Of a stretch of DNA of 7,902 nucleotides, positions 1 through 6,120 are shown in pieces. The notes under the pieces are model-generated. The model did no database searches. It was given only the letters and a program-made list of their open reading frames with translations, and was not told the origin of the DNA. Source of the DNA: Microcaldota archaeon (lineage in GTDB: Archaea; Micrarchaeota; Micrarchaeia; Micrarchaeales; Micrarchaeaceae). The DNA lies in contig DAHXLV010000008.1 in the NCBI GenBank assembly GCA_027365815.1, forward strand, positions 1-7,902, given 5' to 3'. How positions within the stretch are numbered: position 1 is the first letter of the stretch; every line of letters starts with the position of its first letter. A program made the translations under genes and the position numbers.

Positions 1-363
1 GGCGAAGAGATAAACAGTATGCTCAACAAGGGGAGCGTATTTGACGGGCGGTTTCCAGCATATGTGGAGCGTGAGTCACCAAACAATTATATAATGAATG
101 GGCTTGTGTTCAGCAGCATCGTCGTACAGGCAGACCCCGAAAGCATCGGCGCCATGCTGAACGACATAATCTCCCAAGTAAGGAAGGCTAAGGCGGAGCA
201 GCGCCTTGCGCTCAACCGGGAGATAACATCAATCAATATAAATGTTCCTGAAGAATATTACTCTGCTGTGGTAGCATCACAGGATGAGCTGAAGCTTATT
301 CTAAAAGCACGCGGCATAAAGGTAAACAAGGGCAAGGAGCTGAAGGCATCCATAAGCGCCTAG
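1..363 (+). CDS. valS: Aminoacyl-tRNA synthetase, C-terminal end (probably valyl-tRNA synthetase), 5' truncated by window edge
   Basis: The reading frame is open from base 1 to a TAG stop at 361-363, so this is the last ~120 residues of a longer protein. ATG codons at 19 and further on are internal methionines. The visible part resembles the anticodon-binding end of class Ia synthetases. An EEINSML...GSVFDGRFPAY stretch matches the ValRS pattern EEI-x-x-x-L...GS-(V/I)-H-x-x-x-W-P. It is followed by a helix, DIISQVRKAKAEQRLALN, that matches the ValRS pattern (I-x-x-I-R-x-x-K-x-x-x-G-x-x-LN). ValRS charges tRNA-Val with valine in the cytoplasm. The catalytic HIGH and KMSKS motifs lie outside the window, so the amino-acid specificity is inferred from this tail only; IleRS or LeuRS are the alternatives. 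It is followed 17 bases later by rps15 on the same strand, suggesting co-transcription. Confidence 0.6.
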   Translation, partial: GEEINSMLNKGSVFDGRFPAYVERESPNNYIMNGLVFSSIVVQADPESIGAMLNDIISQVRKAKAEQRLALNREITSININVPEEYYSAVVASQDELKLILKARGIKVNKGKELKASISA

Positions 364-380
364 CCGAAATGAGTGTATTA

Positions 381-845
381 ATGGCAAGAATGCACACGAA
401 GAAGAAGGGAAGATCGGCCTCTCTGAAACCGCTGATCGAGAGCGCAAGCTACGATGGCGACTTGACAAAGGAGCAGATCGAGGACACCATAGCCTCCTAT
501 GCGAGGCAGGGTATGGACCCGGCGCTCATAGGCGAGAAGCTCAAAAGGGAGCACAACGTAAAATACCTGAAGAAGGCGACCGGAAAGAGGATGCTGCAGA
601 TACTCAAGGAAAAGAACCTTTCCGGGGAGATACCGTCGGACATGCTGCAGCTCATAAAGAAGGCGGTGGGCATGAGGGCGCACCTGAATGCGAACAAGAG
701 GGACGTGCACAGCAGGACGAGGCTGGGCAGGGTAGAATCCAAGATATGGAGGCTTACAAAGTACTACAGAAGGGAGGGACGCATCCCGAAAGATTGGAAA
801 TATAATCCGCAGACCGCTGAGCTGCTGATCAAGGGAGGTGCATAA
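381..845 (+). CDS. rps15: 30S ribosomal protein uS15 (archaeal S15/S13e type)
   Basis: This small-subunit protein binds the 16S rRNA central domain. The archaeal/eukaryotic form has an N-terminal extension before the bacterial-like S15 core. Here the N-terminus MARMHTKKKGRSAS is the characteristic archaeal S15 start. The core is unmistakable: HLNANKRDVHSRTRLGRVES in the middle and IWRLTKYYRREGRIPKDWKY near the end. I chose the ATG at 381 because archaeal homologues begin MARMH. An in-frame ATG at 369 would add only MSVL and has no better ribosome binding site. The 154-residue length is normal for the family. Its last codons carry the strong ribosome binding site of the next gene, rps3ae. Confidence 0.96.
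   Translation: MARMHTKKKGRSASLKPLIESASYDGDLTKEQIEDTIASYARQGMDPALIGEKLKREHNVKYLKKATGKRMLQILKEKNLSGEIPSDMLQLIKKAVGMRAHLNANKRDVHSRTRLGRVESKIWRLTKYYRREGRIPKDWKYNPQTAELLIKGGA
833..840 (+). promoter_or_regulatory. Strong ribosome binding site for rps3ae
   Basis: GGGAGGTG lies 7 bases before the ATG at 848, inside the last codons of rps15. It is a near-perfect complement to the 3' end of archaeal 16S rRNA. It shows that at least some genes here start by the Shine-Dalgarno route, and it supports co-translation of rps15 and rps3ae. Confidence 0.85.
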
Positions 846-847
846 CG

Positions 848-1414
848 ATGGCGCTGCAGAGGACCGTTGACAAGTGGAAGATGAAGAGATGGTTCACCGT
901 GCACGCTCCTAAGTCGTTCAACGAGGAGAGGATATGCGAGATGCCTGCCGATGACGAGAAGCAGATTGCCGGCAGGAAGCTCAAGGTGAGCATGGAGCAG
1001 CTAACGCACAACCCCCAGAACTCGTTCAGCAATGTTGTTGTCAGGATCACTGACGTTAACGGCGACGCGGCGCACACAAAGCTAATGTCAATAGAGCAGC
1101 CGTACAGCTACATAAGGTCACTTATCAGGAGGTACAGAAGCGTAGCCTCCATAGTCGTCCCTGTCACTACAAACGACGGCACGAAGGCGACCCTGAAGAT
1201 AGTCGCGATAACCAGGGCCAGGACCACGCACACCAGACTGAAGGGCATAAGGAAGGAGATAGAGGAATTTGTCAGGGCTTATTCAAAGGAGAACAGCTCC
1301 GACGCGCTGGTCGCGGCTGTAATAGAGGGAAGGCTGCAGGGAGAGATGACAGCGAAGGTCTCCCACATAACGCAGATTAACAAGATCGAGGTAAAGAGGC
1401 TCGAGATAGCTTAA
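848..1414 (+). CDS. rps3ae: 30S ribosomal protein eS1 (S3Ae)
   Basis: eS1 is an archaeal/eukaryotic small-subunit protein located at the platform near the mRNA exit site. The 188-residue product has the family's hallmarks. The N-terminus is KWKMKRWFTVHAPKSFNE. The centre has the QPYSYIRSLIRRYRS block and an ITRARTTHTRLKGIRKEI basic segment. The end has a QINKIEVKRLEI tail. The length is slightly short but within the archaeal range. The ATG is fixed by a strong Shine-Dalgarno sequence 7 bases upstream. The gene starts two bases after the rps15 stop and is probably co-transcribed with it. Its stop (1412-1414) directly abuts the stop of the opposite-strand membrane-protein gene, leaving no intergenic terminator. 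Confidence 0.96.
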   Translation: MALQRTVDKWKMKRWFTVHAPKSFNEERICEMPADDEKQIAGRKLKVSMEQLTHNPQNSFSNVVVRITDVNGDAAHTKLMSIEQPYSYIRSLIRRYRSVASIVVPVTTNDGTKATLKIVAITRARTTHTRLKGIRKEIEEFVRAYSKENSSDALVAAVIEGRLQGEMTAKVSHITQINKIEVKRLEIA

Positions 1415-1747
1415 TCAGCTCGCGCCTATCAGCAGGACCCCGATTGTTATAACTATGACTCCAACCCACCTCAGCGGCGGCACATTCTCTGCAAGCACCA
1501 AATAGGCTAGCAGCGTTGCGAAGATGTAGCTCAGCCCGCCTATGCCGTAAGCCCACGAAAGGTGCACCCTGCTGAGCACGTAGAAATAGGCAATGGTGGC
1601 GAACCCGTATGCGATGATTCCGAGTAAGAGCCATTCAATGAAAAGGGCCCCGCTAGTGAACGAATACTTGAAGAGCAGCTGGCCAACCGCGCTAAGCATG
1701 GTCGACGCCCCGAGGAATGCCAGGTTTCTCCTCTTCTCTCTGTCCAT
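1415..1747 (-). CDS. Four-helix DMT/SMR-like membrane transporter subunit, second of a pair
   Basis: This is a 110-residue protein with four predicted membrane helices at about residues 9-28, 35-57, 63-86 and 91-109. The size matches small multidrug resistance proteins and half-EamA proteins. Helix 1 carries the GQLLFK pattern common in DMT-superfamily half proteins. Helix 3 begins HLSWAYGIGG, like the P-x-S-x-AY-x-x-x-x segment of EamA/SMR proteins. The helix 3-4 link has an AEN like the G-E turn of that family. The membrane-embedded Glu of classical SMR drug exporters (EmrE Glu14) is not visible in helix 1, so a drug/proton antiport role is not supported. The start lies 4 bases after the stop of the upstream partner gene, so the two very probably form a heterodimer, as with EbrA/EbrB or ArnE/ArnF. 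The substrate is unknown. Confidence 0.75.
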   Translation of the reverse strand: MDREKRRNLAFLGASTMLSAVGQLLFKYSFTSGALFIEWLLLGIIAYGFATIAYFYVLSRVHLSWAYGIGGLSYIFATLLAYLVLAENVPPLRWVGVIVITIGVLLIGAS

Positions 1748-1751
1748 CCGA

Positions 1752-2108
1752 TCACAAGGTTAGCGCTATTATAAAGATTCCAAGGAAGACGATAAGCGTC
1801 CCGATTGCCCTCAGCCTGCCTATCTTCTCATTGAGCGCAAACGCCGAAAGTATGGTTATGAATATGAAGGTGCTTGCGAACGTAGGGTAGACTACGGAGA
1901 GAGGCGCGTTTGACAGCGCGAACAGGTACACCACCAGGCTAATCATATAGCCGCCAAGGCCCAAAAGCACCCATTTCTTCAGGAACATGCCAAGTATGTC
2001 GCGCAGGCCTATGAGGCGTTTCGTCATCGCCCTCTTGTACAATGTCTGCGAGAATGAGGCTATAAGAGCTGCAACAAGTGTTATAAATATGACTAGATAA
2101 ATATTCAT
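1752..2108 (-). CDS. Four-helix DMT/SMR-like membrane transporter subunit, first of a pair
   Basis: The 118-residue protein has four predicted helices at about residues 3-23, 46-65, 69-92 and 99-117. A basic loop (KRAMTKRL) between helices 1 and 2 is probably cytoplasmic. The segment APLSVVYPTFAS at the start of helix 3 and ALNEKIGRLRAIG before helix 4 are strongly typical of the DMT superfamily (EamA and SMR proteins). Like its partner it lacks the classical Glu in helix 1. It is the leading gene of a two-gene minus-strand unit and diverges from a small membrane-protein gene across only 21 bases. The function is probably export or flipping of a small amphipathic or lipid-like substrate, which is inference. 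Confidence 0.77.
   Translation of the reverse strand: MNIYLVIFITLVAALIASFSQTLYKRAMTKRLIGLRDILGMFLKKWVLLGLGGYMISLVVYLFALSNAPLSVVYPTFASTFIFITILSAFALNEKIGRLRAIGTLIVFLGIFIIALTL
2081..2089 (+). promoter_or_regulatory. Candidate TATA box for the membrane protein-topA-trmI unit
   Basis: TTATAAATA lies about 41-49 bases before the ATG at 2130, inside the 5' end of the divergent transporter gene. Archaeal transcription starts about 25 bases downstream of the TATA centre, which would put the start near 2111 and give a short leader. The context is AT-rich and it is a single match, so confidence is moderate. Confidence 0.45.
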
Positions 2109-2129
2109 AAAATTGCCTTGTGGTGCTCC

Positions 2130-2384
2130 ATGTTTGTCGATAGGCGAGAAGGGCTCGCGTTCACGCTCTCCGGGATTACGGTTGCGCTCTTTATAATTGC
2201 GGTGATCGTATTTATAAAGTATGGGGCGGGCTGGGGGTTCTACGGCACCATCGTGCTGGCCTTCGCCATCGGGTTCACCAATGCGTGGGTGATTTCAAAG
2301 ATGGAGCCCGTTCAGCCCAGGAACGCACCCCGCCAGCCGGCATCGCGCCGCAGCCATCCAGGGGGAAGGCGCAGAAAGAGGTAA
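2130..2384 (+). CDS. Small two-helix membrane protein with basic C-terminal tail, function unknown
   Basis: The product has 84 residues. Two hydrophobic segments at about residues 9-29 and 35-55 look like a membrane hairpin. The remaining ~28 residues are rich in Pro, Arg and Gly and end in RRRKR, so the tail is probably cytoplasmic and could contact nucleic acid or lipid head groups. I use the ATG at 2130; a TTG at 2118 would add four residues. I recognise no family. Its stop lies 4 bases before the topA ATG, and the last codons contain the topA ribosome binding site, so it is translationally linked to topA. The lack of a recognised family keeps confidence moderate. Confidence 0.62.
   Translation: MFVDRREGLAFTLSGITVALFIIAVIVFIKYGAGWGFYGTIVLAFAIGFTNAWVISKMEPVQPRNAPRQPASRRSHPGGRRRKR
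2378..2382 (+). promoter_or_regulatory. Ribosome binding site for topA
   Basis: GAGGT lies 6 bases before the topA ATG and overlaps the end of the preceding small membrane-protein gene. It supports the ATG at 2389 as the true start. Confidence 0.6.
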
Positions 2385-2388
2385 CCGT

Positions 2389-4563
2389 ATGGACACATTG
2401 ATAATTGCAGAGAAGCCTAGCGTTGCTCTTCGCCTTGCAATGGCGCTCGGGGATGGCAAGCAGGAACAGAAGCACACCAGCGAGCGGATAAGCTATTACG
2501 AGATTAAGGGCGGGAAAGAGACGCTGTACGTAGCAGCCGCGGTGGGCCACCTGTTCACGATAAGGCAGAGGGACAAAACCAGGGGCTACCCTGTCCTTGA
2601 CATAGAGTGGGCGCCATCGCACTCCGTGAGCTCCTTTTCCGAATACACGAAGAAGTACCTGGATGCGCTTGTGGCTATATCCAAGAAGTGCGACAAGTTC
2701 ATAAACGCATGCGACTATGACACGGAGGGCACGGTCATAGGCACCAACATAATAAAATTCCTGAACAAGGGGCGGCTTGATGATAGGGCCAGGAGGATGA
2801 AGTTCTCCACGACCACAACGGCAGACCTGCTCGATGCATACAAGCACCTCACCCAGTTGGACCTCAATAATTTTTACGCAGGCGAGGTGCGCCACATGCT
2901 TGACTGGTTATGGGGGATCAACCTCAGCAGGGCTCTGACCCACGCCCTTGTCGGGAGGAGCTTTGGCGGCAAATCGCTCAGCATAGGGCGCGTGCAGGGC
3001 CCGACGCTAGCGCTGCTTGCGAAGCACGAGATAACCATATCGAAGTTCGTGCCTAAACCGTTCTGGAGGATAACCGCGCATGTCAACGGGGTCGAGTTTG
3101 CCAATACCAAAGGCGATATACAGAGCATGGAGGCCGCAAAGGCGGCCTATGAAAGGACCAGGCAGCATGCACCCAACGGCACCATAGAGAGCATAGATGC
3201 CACCGAGAGGAAGATAAATCCATATCCGCCTTTCGACCTGACAAACCTCCAGATGGAGGCGAGCAGGGCGCTGCGGATGGACCCGTCAAGGGCCCTGGCA
3301 GTGGCGCAGTCGCTCTACGAAAGGTCATACATATCATATCCAAGAACATCATCGCAGAAGCTTCCCCCAACCCTAGGCCTCCAGCGTATAATATCCGACA
3401 TGGCGAAGAATCCTAATTATGCAAGGCTTGCCGGTATGCTGCTCAAGCAGCGGAAGTTCACCCCCAAGGAGGGGCAGAAGAGCGATGAGGCGCACCCTTC
3501 AATATTCCCTACCGGGGTCGTCCCTTCCGGGATGACAGAGGAAGAGGCACGGCTCTACGACCTGATAGCCAAAAGGTTCCTTTCTGTGTTTGCCGATGCC
3601 GCGACCGTAGCAAGGCTGCGCGTTGTGGCCGATTTCGGCGGCGAAAAGTATGCGGCCAACGGCGCCAAGATAACCGACAAGGGCTGGCTTGAATTCTATG
3701 ACTATACGCAGCTTGAGGAGAAGGAGCTCCCCCACTTCAGCAGGGGAGGGAGCGCCTCCGCATCGAAGGTTGAGATGAAGGAGCTGCAGACCCAACCGCC
3801 AAAAAGGTATTCAAAAGCCTCTTTGATATCAGAGCTTGAGAAGAGGAACCTTGGCACCAAAGCGACGCGCGCGTCCATAATAGACACGCTCTTCAAGCGC
3901 GGCTACCTGGAAGGCACTAGCATATCCGTCACAAAGTTCGGCATGAGCGTATACGAAGCGCTTGAGAAAAGCGTCAAGATGATAGTGGATGAGACCACCA
4001 CAAGGCGGCTCGAGGAGGATATGGAAAGCATATCAAAAGGCGCAAAGGCAGAGGAGGAGGTCCTCAACGAAGGCAAAGAGATGCTTCTTGAAGCCCTCAA
4101 GAAATTTGACGAGCACAAGGGAACGATAGCGGCAGAGATGAAGAAGGCGCAGTACCAGACGCAGGTGCTCGGGAAGTGCCCGAAGGACGGCGGCGACCTG
4201 GTTATAAGGCGCTCCAGGGTCGGCAAGACATTCGCGGCCTGTGCAAACTACCCGAAGTGCACCAATACCTATTCGCTGCCGCAGAATTCCCTCATACAGC
4301 CTACAGGGGTGACCTGCGAGCATTGCCATACTCCAATAATAAAGGTCATAAGAAAAGGCAGGCGGCCGTTTGAGATGGACCTGGACCCGCAGTGCGTGAC
4401 AAAGAAGGACTGGTCTCCGTTCGGTGAGCCGAAGAGAACAGAGGTCATACACGCAGCGAAGACGGAGAAGCCTCCGAAGGAGAAGAAAGAGACAAAACAG
4501 AAGGCGGTGAAAAAGGTCACAAAAAGGGCAAAAAAGGTGTCTAAAGATGAAGGAATCGAATGA
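2389..4563 (+). CDS. topA: DNA topoisomerase I (type IA, archaeal TopA)
   Basis: Type IA topoisomerases relax negative supercoils by cutting one strand through a 5'-phosphotyrosine. The 724-residue product opens with a Toprim domain (LIIAEKPS with Glu8; acidic triad D109-Y-D111-T-E113 in the CDYDTEG motif). The central cleavage domain carries the catalytic Tyr317 in SYPRTSSQ. Further conserved blocks are SIGRVQGPTL, the SDEAHPSIFPT motif, and LGTKATRASIIDTLFKRGY. Two C-terminal zinc-finger-like units follow. The first has C597, C618 and C624, with Asp600 where the second Cys normally stands. The second has C643, C646 and C669, with Asp664 in the usual Cys place. The last ~35 residues form a Lys-rich tail, likely a DNA-binding extension. 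The length is normal for archaeal TopA. The 3' end overlaps trmI by 17 bases, implying coupled translation. Confidence 0.95.
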   Translation: MDTLIIAEKPSVALRLAMALGDGKQEQKHTSERISYYEIKGGKETLYVAAAVGHLFTIRQRDKTRGYPVLDIEWAPSHSVSSFSEYTKKYLDALVAISKKCDKFINACDYDTEGTVIGTNIIKFLNKGRLDDRARRMKFSTTTTADLLDAYKHLTQLDLNNFYAGEVRHMLDWLWGINLSRALTHALVGRSFGGKSLSIGRVQGPTLALLAKHEITISKFVPKPFWRITAHVNGVEFANTKGDIQSMEAAKAAYERTRQHAPNGTIESIDATERKINPYPPFDLTNLQMEASRALRMDPSRALAVAQSLYERSYISYPRTSSQKLPPTLGLQRIISDMAKNPNYARLAGMLLKQRKFTPKEGQKSDEAHPSIFPTGVVPSGMTEEEARLYDLIAKRFLSVFADAATVARLRVVADFGGEKYAANGAKITDKGWLEFYDYTQLEEKELPHFSRGGSASASKVEMKELQTQPPKRYSKASLISELEKRNLGTKATRASIIDTLFKRGYLEGTSISVTKFGMSVYEALEKSVKMIVDETTTRRLEEDMESISKGAKAEEEVLNEGKEMLLEALKKFDEHKGTIAAEMKKAQYQTQVLGKCPKDGGDLVIRRSRVGKTFAACANYPKCTNTYSLPQNSLIQPTGVTCEHCHTPIIKVIRKGRRPFEMDLDPQCVTKKDWSPFGEPKRTEVIHAAKTEKPPKEKKETKQKAVKKVTKRAKKVSKDEGIE

Positions 4564-5125
4564 TGTGCTGGTGCCGCCGCACTACCGGAGGCTTAAAAGG
4601 GGGCCGCAGGTCGTGCTGCCAAAGGACATCGGCATGATAATCGCATACACCGGCGTCGGAAAGGAGAGCGTCTGCGTAGACGCAGGTACCGGTAGCGGCT
4701 GGCTCGCAATATCATTGGCTAGGATAGCAAAGGAGGTTACCACATACGACAACAGGGAAGAATTCATCAAGATAGCCGAAAAGAACAAGGAGGACGAGCG
4801 GCTCGGCAACCTTATCATAAAGAAGGGAGACGTGACAAAAGGGATAGACGAGAGCGATGTGGACCTTGTCACTTTGGACATGCCTGATTCAGACATGGCA
4901 TTGAAAAGCGCAAAGAAGGCATTGAAGGATGGAGGATATGTTGTCGGATACCTGCCTCACATGGAGCAGGTGAAGAAGTTTGTCAGCACGCTCTCGAAGC
5001 TGAAGTTCTCCGAACCGTTAACGATCGAGACGATAGTGAGGGACATGCTCGTCAGGGAGCAGGGCGTCAGGCCGTCCACAAAGGGGGTATGGCACACCGG
5101 CTACCTTGTTTTTGCCAGAAAATAG
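4547..5125 (+). CDS. trmI: tRNA (adenine-N1)-methyltransferase, TrmI/Gcd14 family, lacking the N-terminal domain
   Basis: TrmI uses S-adenosylmethionine to make m1A at tRNA positions 57/58 in Archaea. The 192-residue product has RGPQVVLPKDIG (residues 18-29), the usual entry to the catalytic domain. SAM motif I is VDAGTGSG (44-51). The acidic end of strand 2 is YDNREE (67-72). LDMPDSD (110-116) corresponds to the family's catalytic D-(L/M)-P-D motif. The C-terminal signature KGVWHTGYLVFARK is typical of archaeal TrmI. Archaeal TrmI is usually about 250 residues, with ~60-70 residues before the RGPQ motif; here only 17 precede it, and the upstream DNA codes for the topA tail. The start ATG has AAGGTG 7 bases upstream. 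A related Rossmann methyltransferase with another RNA target remains possible. Confidence 0.86.
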   Translation: MKESNDVLVPPHYRRLKRGPQVVLPKDIGMIIAYTGVGKESVCVDAGTGSGWLAISLARIAKEVTTYDNREEFIKIAEKNKEDERLGNLIIKKGDVTKGIDESDVDLVTLDMPDSDMALKSAKKALKDGGYVVGYLPHMEQVKKFVSTLSKLKFSEPLTIETIVRDMLVREQGVRPSTKGVWHTGYLVFARK

Positions 5126-5143
5126 CACAATGCCCCAGCGGTT

Positions 5144-5848
5144 TCAGTCAAGCCTCAGATAATTGACCGGTGTGCGGATATACGCACCGAATTTCTGGAT
5201 CTCCAGTATCGCCTGGTCAGCAACACCGGTTCTCAAGCACCTTTCGGTATTGTCGATGCACCTCATAAGCAGCTCTCCGAGCACAATCGTGTCGCCCAGC
5301 GATCCCAACATTCCGCTTATTTTTACAGAGTTGAGAAAAGGCTCAAACACGTCGTCCCAAAAGTTCATCTTCAACACATCGGTGTAAACATCAAGCCTCT
5401 TGATCAATGACGCCAGGTGGCCAACGTGCGGCAACGGGTTCTGGAGGACCTCCCAGCTACTCCATCCATCTATCGCAAGCGCGGCATCTATAGCGTTTTT
5501 CTGCCTGCTTTCGTCCTCCAAAAAGCCTACGGTCGCGACGCTCACTATGACGCTCGCTACCAGTGCATCGCGTATTTCAGACCCTCCGACAATACCGGTT
5601 TTGATGCCCTTCGAGGTGCCAGGTGACGGGACGAGCTCAAGCAGGGCGTCCGAGTTAACCAGGTAATGTGCAAAAATGTCCCTGTCTATCGGCAAGTACC
5701 AGGTCCCGAAATTACTGGCGCTGTACCATTTATAAAGCTCCTCGCCGATCCCCAGCCCGAAGCGGTCCACAAGCAAACTCCTGGCGGTATTCCTCTGGTC
5801 CAGGGCTCCATTGTCTATGATTACAGGAGGGCGTTTATTGTTAAACAT
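5144..5848 (-). CDS. Hypothetical protein, 234 residues, no family recognised
   Basis: I do not recognise this protein. It is a soluble-looking 234-residue product without signal peptide or convincing membrane helices. The N-terminal part (residues 1-60) is aromatic and charged, with WYSASNFGTWYLPIDRD. A middle segment, RDALVASVIVSVATVGFL, is hydrophobic but flanked by charged residues and is more likely a buried helix. The second half is mostly predicted helix (Leu-, Asp- and Ile-rich). It contains two cysteines, both in MRCIDNTERCLRTG. Codon use (AGG-dominated arginine) resembles the neighbours, so recent transfer is not indicated. The ATG at 5848 has no clear Shine-Dalgarno sequence but a TATA box 33-40 bases upstream, which fits a near-leaderless mRNA. 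It converges with trmI across 18 bases. Confidence 0.78.
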   Translation of the reverse strand: MFNNKRPPVIIDNGALDQRNTARSLLVDRFGLGIGEELYKWYSASNFGTWYLPIDRDIFAHYLVNSDALLELVPSPGTSKGIKTGIVGGSEIRDALVASVIVSVATVGFLEDESRQKNAIDAALAIDGWSSWEVLQNPLPHVGHLASLIKRLDVYTDVLKMNFWDDVFEPFLNSVKISGMLGSLGDTIVLGELLMRCIDNTERCLRTGVADQAILEIQKFGAYIRTPVNYLRLD

Positions 5849-5880
5849 GGCAACACGTGTATTACTACAGCCGTTTCAGA

Positions 5881-5888
5881 TATTTAAA
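5881..5888 (-). promoter_or_regulatory. TATA box for the 234-residue hypothetical gene
   Basis: Read on the minus strand the box is TTTAAATA, centred about 36 bases before the ATG at 5848. With a start ~25 bases downstream of the centre, the mRNA would begin near 5859 and have a leader of only about ten bases. This fits the absence of a ribosome binding site. Confidence 0.55.
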
Positions 5889-5935
5889 CATAGTTATTTT
5901 GTCCAAAAGCGTAGCGAAAATCTGTGTTTTTGTAA

Positions 5936-5960
5936 AAGCGCACCGGCAGGCGCTTGCGCT
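5936..5960 (-). terminator. GC hairpin followed by T-run, terminator-like
   Basis: AAGCGC (5936-5941) and GCGCTT (5950-5955) pair around an 8-base loop. An alternative fold pairs AGCGCA (5937-5942) with TGCGCT (5955-5960). On the minus strand the stem runs straight into CTTTTAC, as in an intrinsic terminator. Two mutually exclusive stems sharing one arm are also compatible with a switching element, but nothing else supports that. Confidence 0.35.
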
Positions 5961-5976
5961 AAAGGGTCAATGGTCG

Positions 5977-5997
5977 GGCGTATGCAATGCATACGCC
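5977..5997. repeat. Perfect 9-bp inverted repeat with 3-base loop
   Basis: The arms GGCGTATGC (5977-5985) and GCATACGCC (5989-5997) are exactly complementary around AAT. The element sits in the middle of the intergenic region, about 60-80 bases downstream of the predicted start of a minus-strand transcript. It could be an RNA hairpin or a dimeric regulator's binding site; no other copy is seen in the window. Confidence 0.75.
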
Positions 5998-6078
5998 ACG
6001 GGTGGATGAGAATAGGGTTGTTGCAGAATACGCGTAATCCGTTACTGAAACAAGATGTAGAGTATTCGCCCAGTAGCA

Positions 6079-6088
6079 TATTTAAAGC
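6079..6088 (-). promoter_or_regulatory. Minus-strand TATA box inside the intergenic region
   Basis: On the minus strand the sequence is CTTTAAATAT, a good archaeal TATA box. The region it would transcribe (from about 6057 downwards) has no credible coding gene before the next TATA box at 5881-5888, which is why an RNA gene is suspected. The site is 33 bases past the end of the zinc-ribbon gene. Confidence 0.45.
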
Positions 6089-6120
6089 TTTCTTTTTGAG
6101 CTATTTATCAAGGTAAACGG

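Larger units (their letters stand above)
5931..6057 (-). ncRNA. Possible small structured RNA in the 272-base intergenic region
   Basis: The 5849-6120 gap holds no convincing protein gene on either strand. On the minus strand it has a TATA box (6079-6088), which predicts a start near 6057. Next comes a perfect 9-bp hairpin (5977-5997), then a GC-rich hairpin (5936-5960) followed by TTTT, which looks like a stop signal. Together these outline a transcript of about 125 bases. No tRNA T-loop, SRP RNA or RNase P core motif was found. A long leader for the downstream gene is less likely because that gene has its own TATA box. The exact ends are estimates. Confidence 0.28.

Noticed and set aside
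2210..2220. TATA-like TTTATAAAG inside the small membrane-protein gene
   Set aside because: It encodes the hydrophobic helix, and lies too far (about 170 bases) from the topA start to be its promoter.
2275..2895. 206-residue minus-strand frame opposite topA
   Set aside because: It is antisense to the conserved Toprim coding region of topA, a shadow frame typical of GC-rich coding DNA.
6003..6050. Possible C/D box guide RNA on the plus strand (GGATGAG near 6005 and CTGA near 6045)
   Set aside because: The C box is imperfect and no internal D' and C' boxes are visible between them, so the match is no better than chance.
5894..6079. 61-residue minus-strand frame across the intergenic region
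   Set aside because: Its ATG falls in the TATA box at 6079-6088, it spans the perfect inverted repeat, and its composition (scattered Cys, Pro, Trp) looks unlike a real protein; there is no ribosome binding site.
5811..6116. 101-residue plus-strand frame over the 5' end of the hypothetical gene and the intergenic region
   Set aside because: It overlaps the start of the better-supported minus-strand gene, runs through the hairpins and has no recognisable domain or ribosome binding site.
5849..6120. RNase P RNA, SRP RNA or a tRNA in the intergenic region
   Set aside because: I looked for the conserved RNase P and SRP cores and for tRNA T-loop/acceptor pairing on both strands and found none; a GGTAAAC near 6112 is too short to mean anything.
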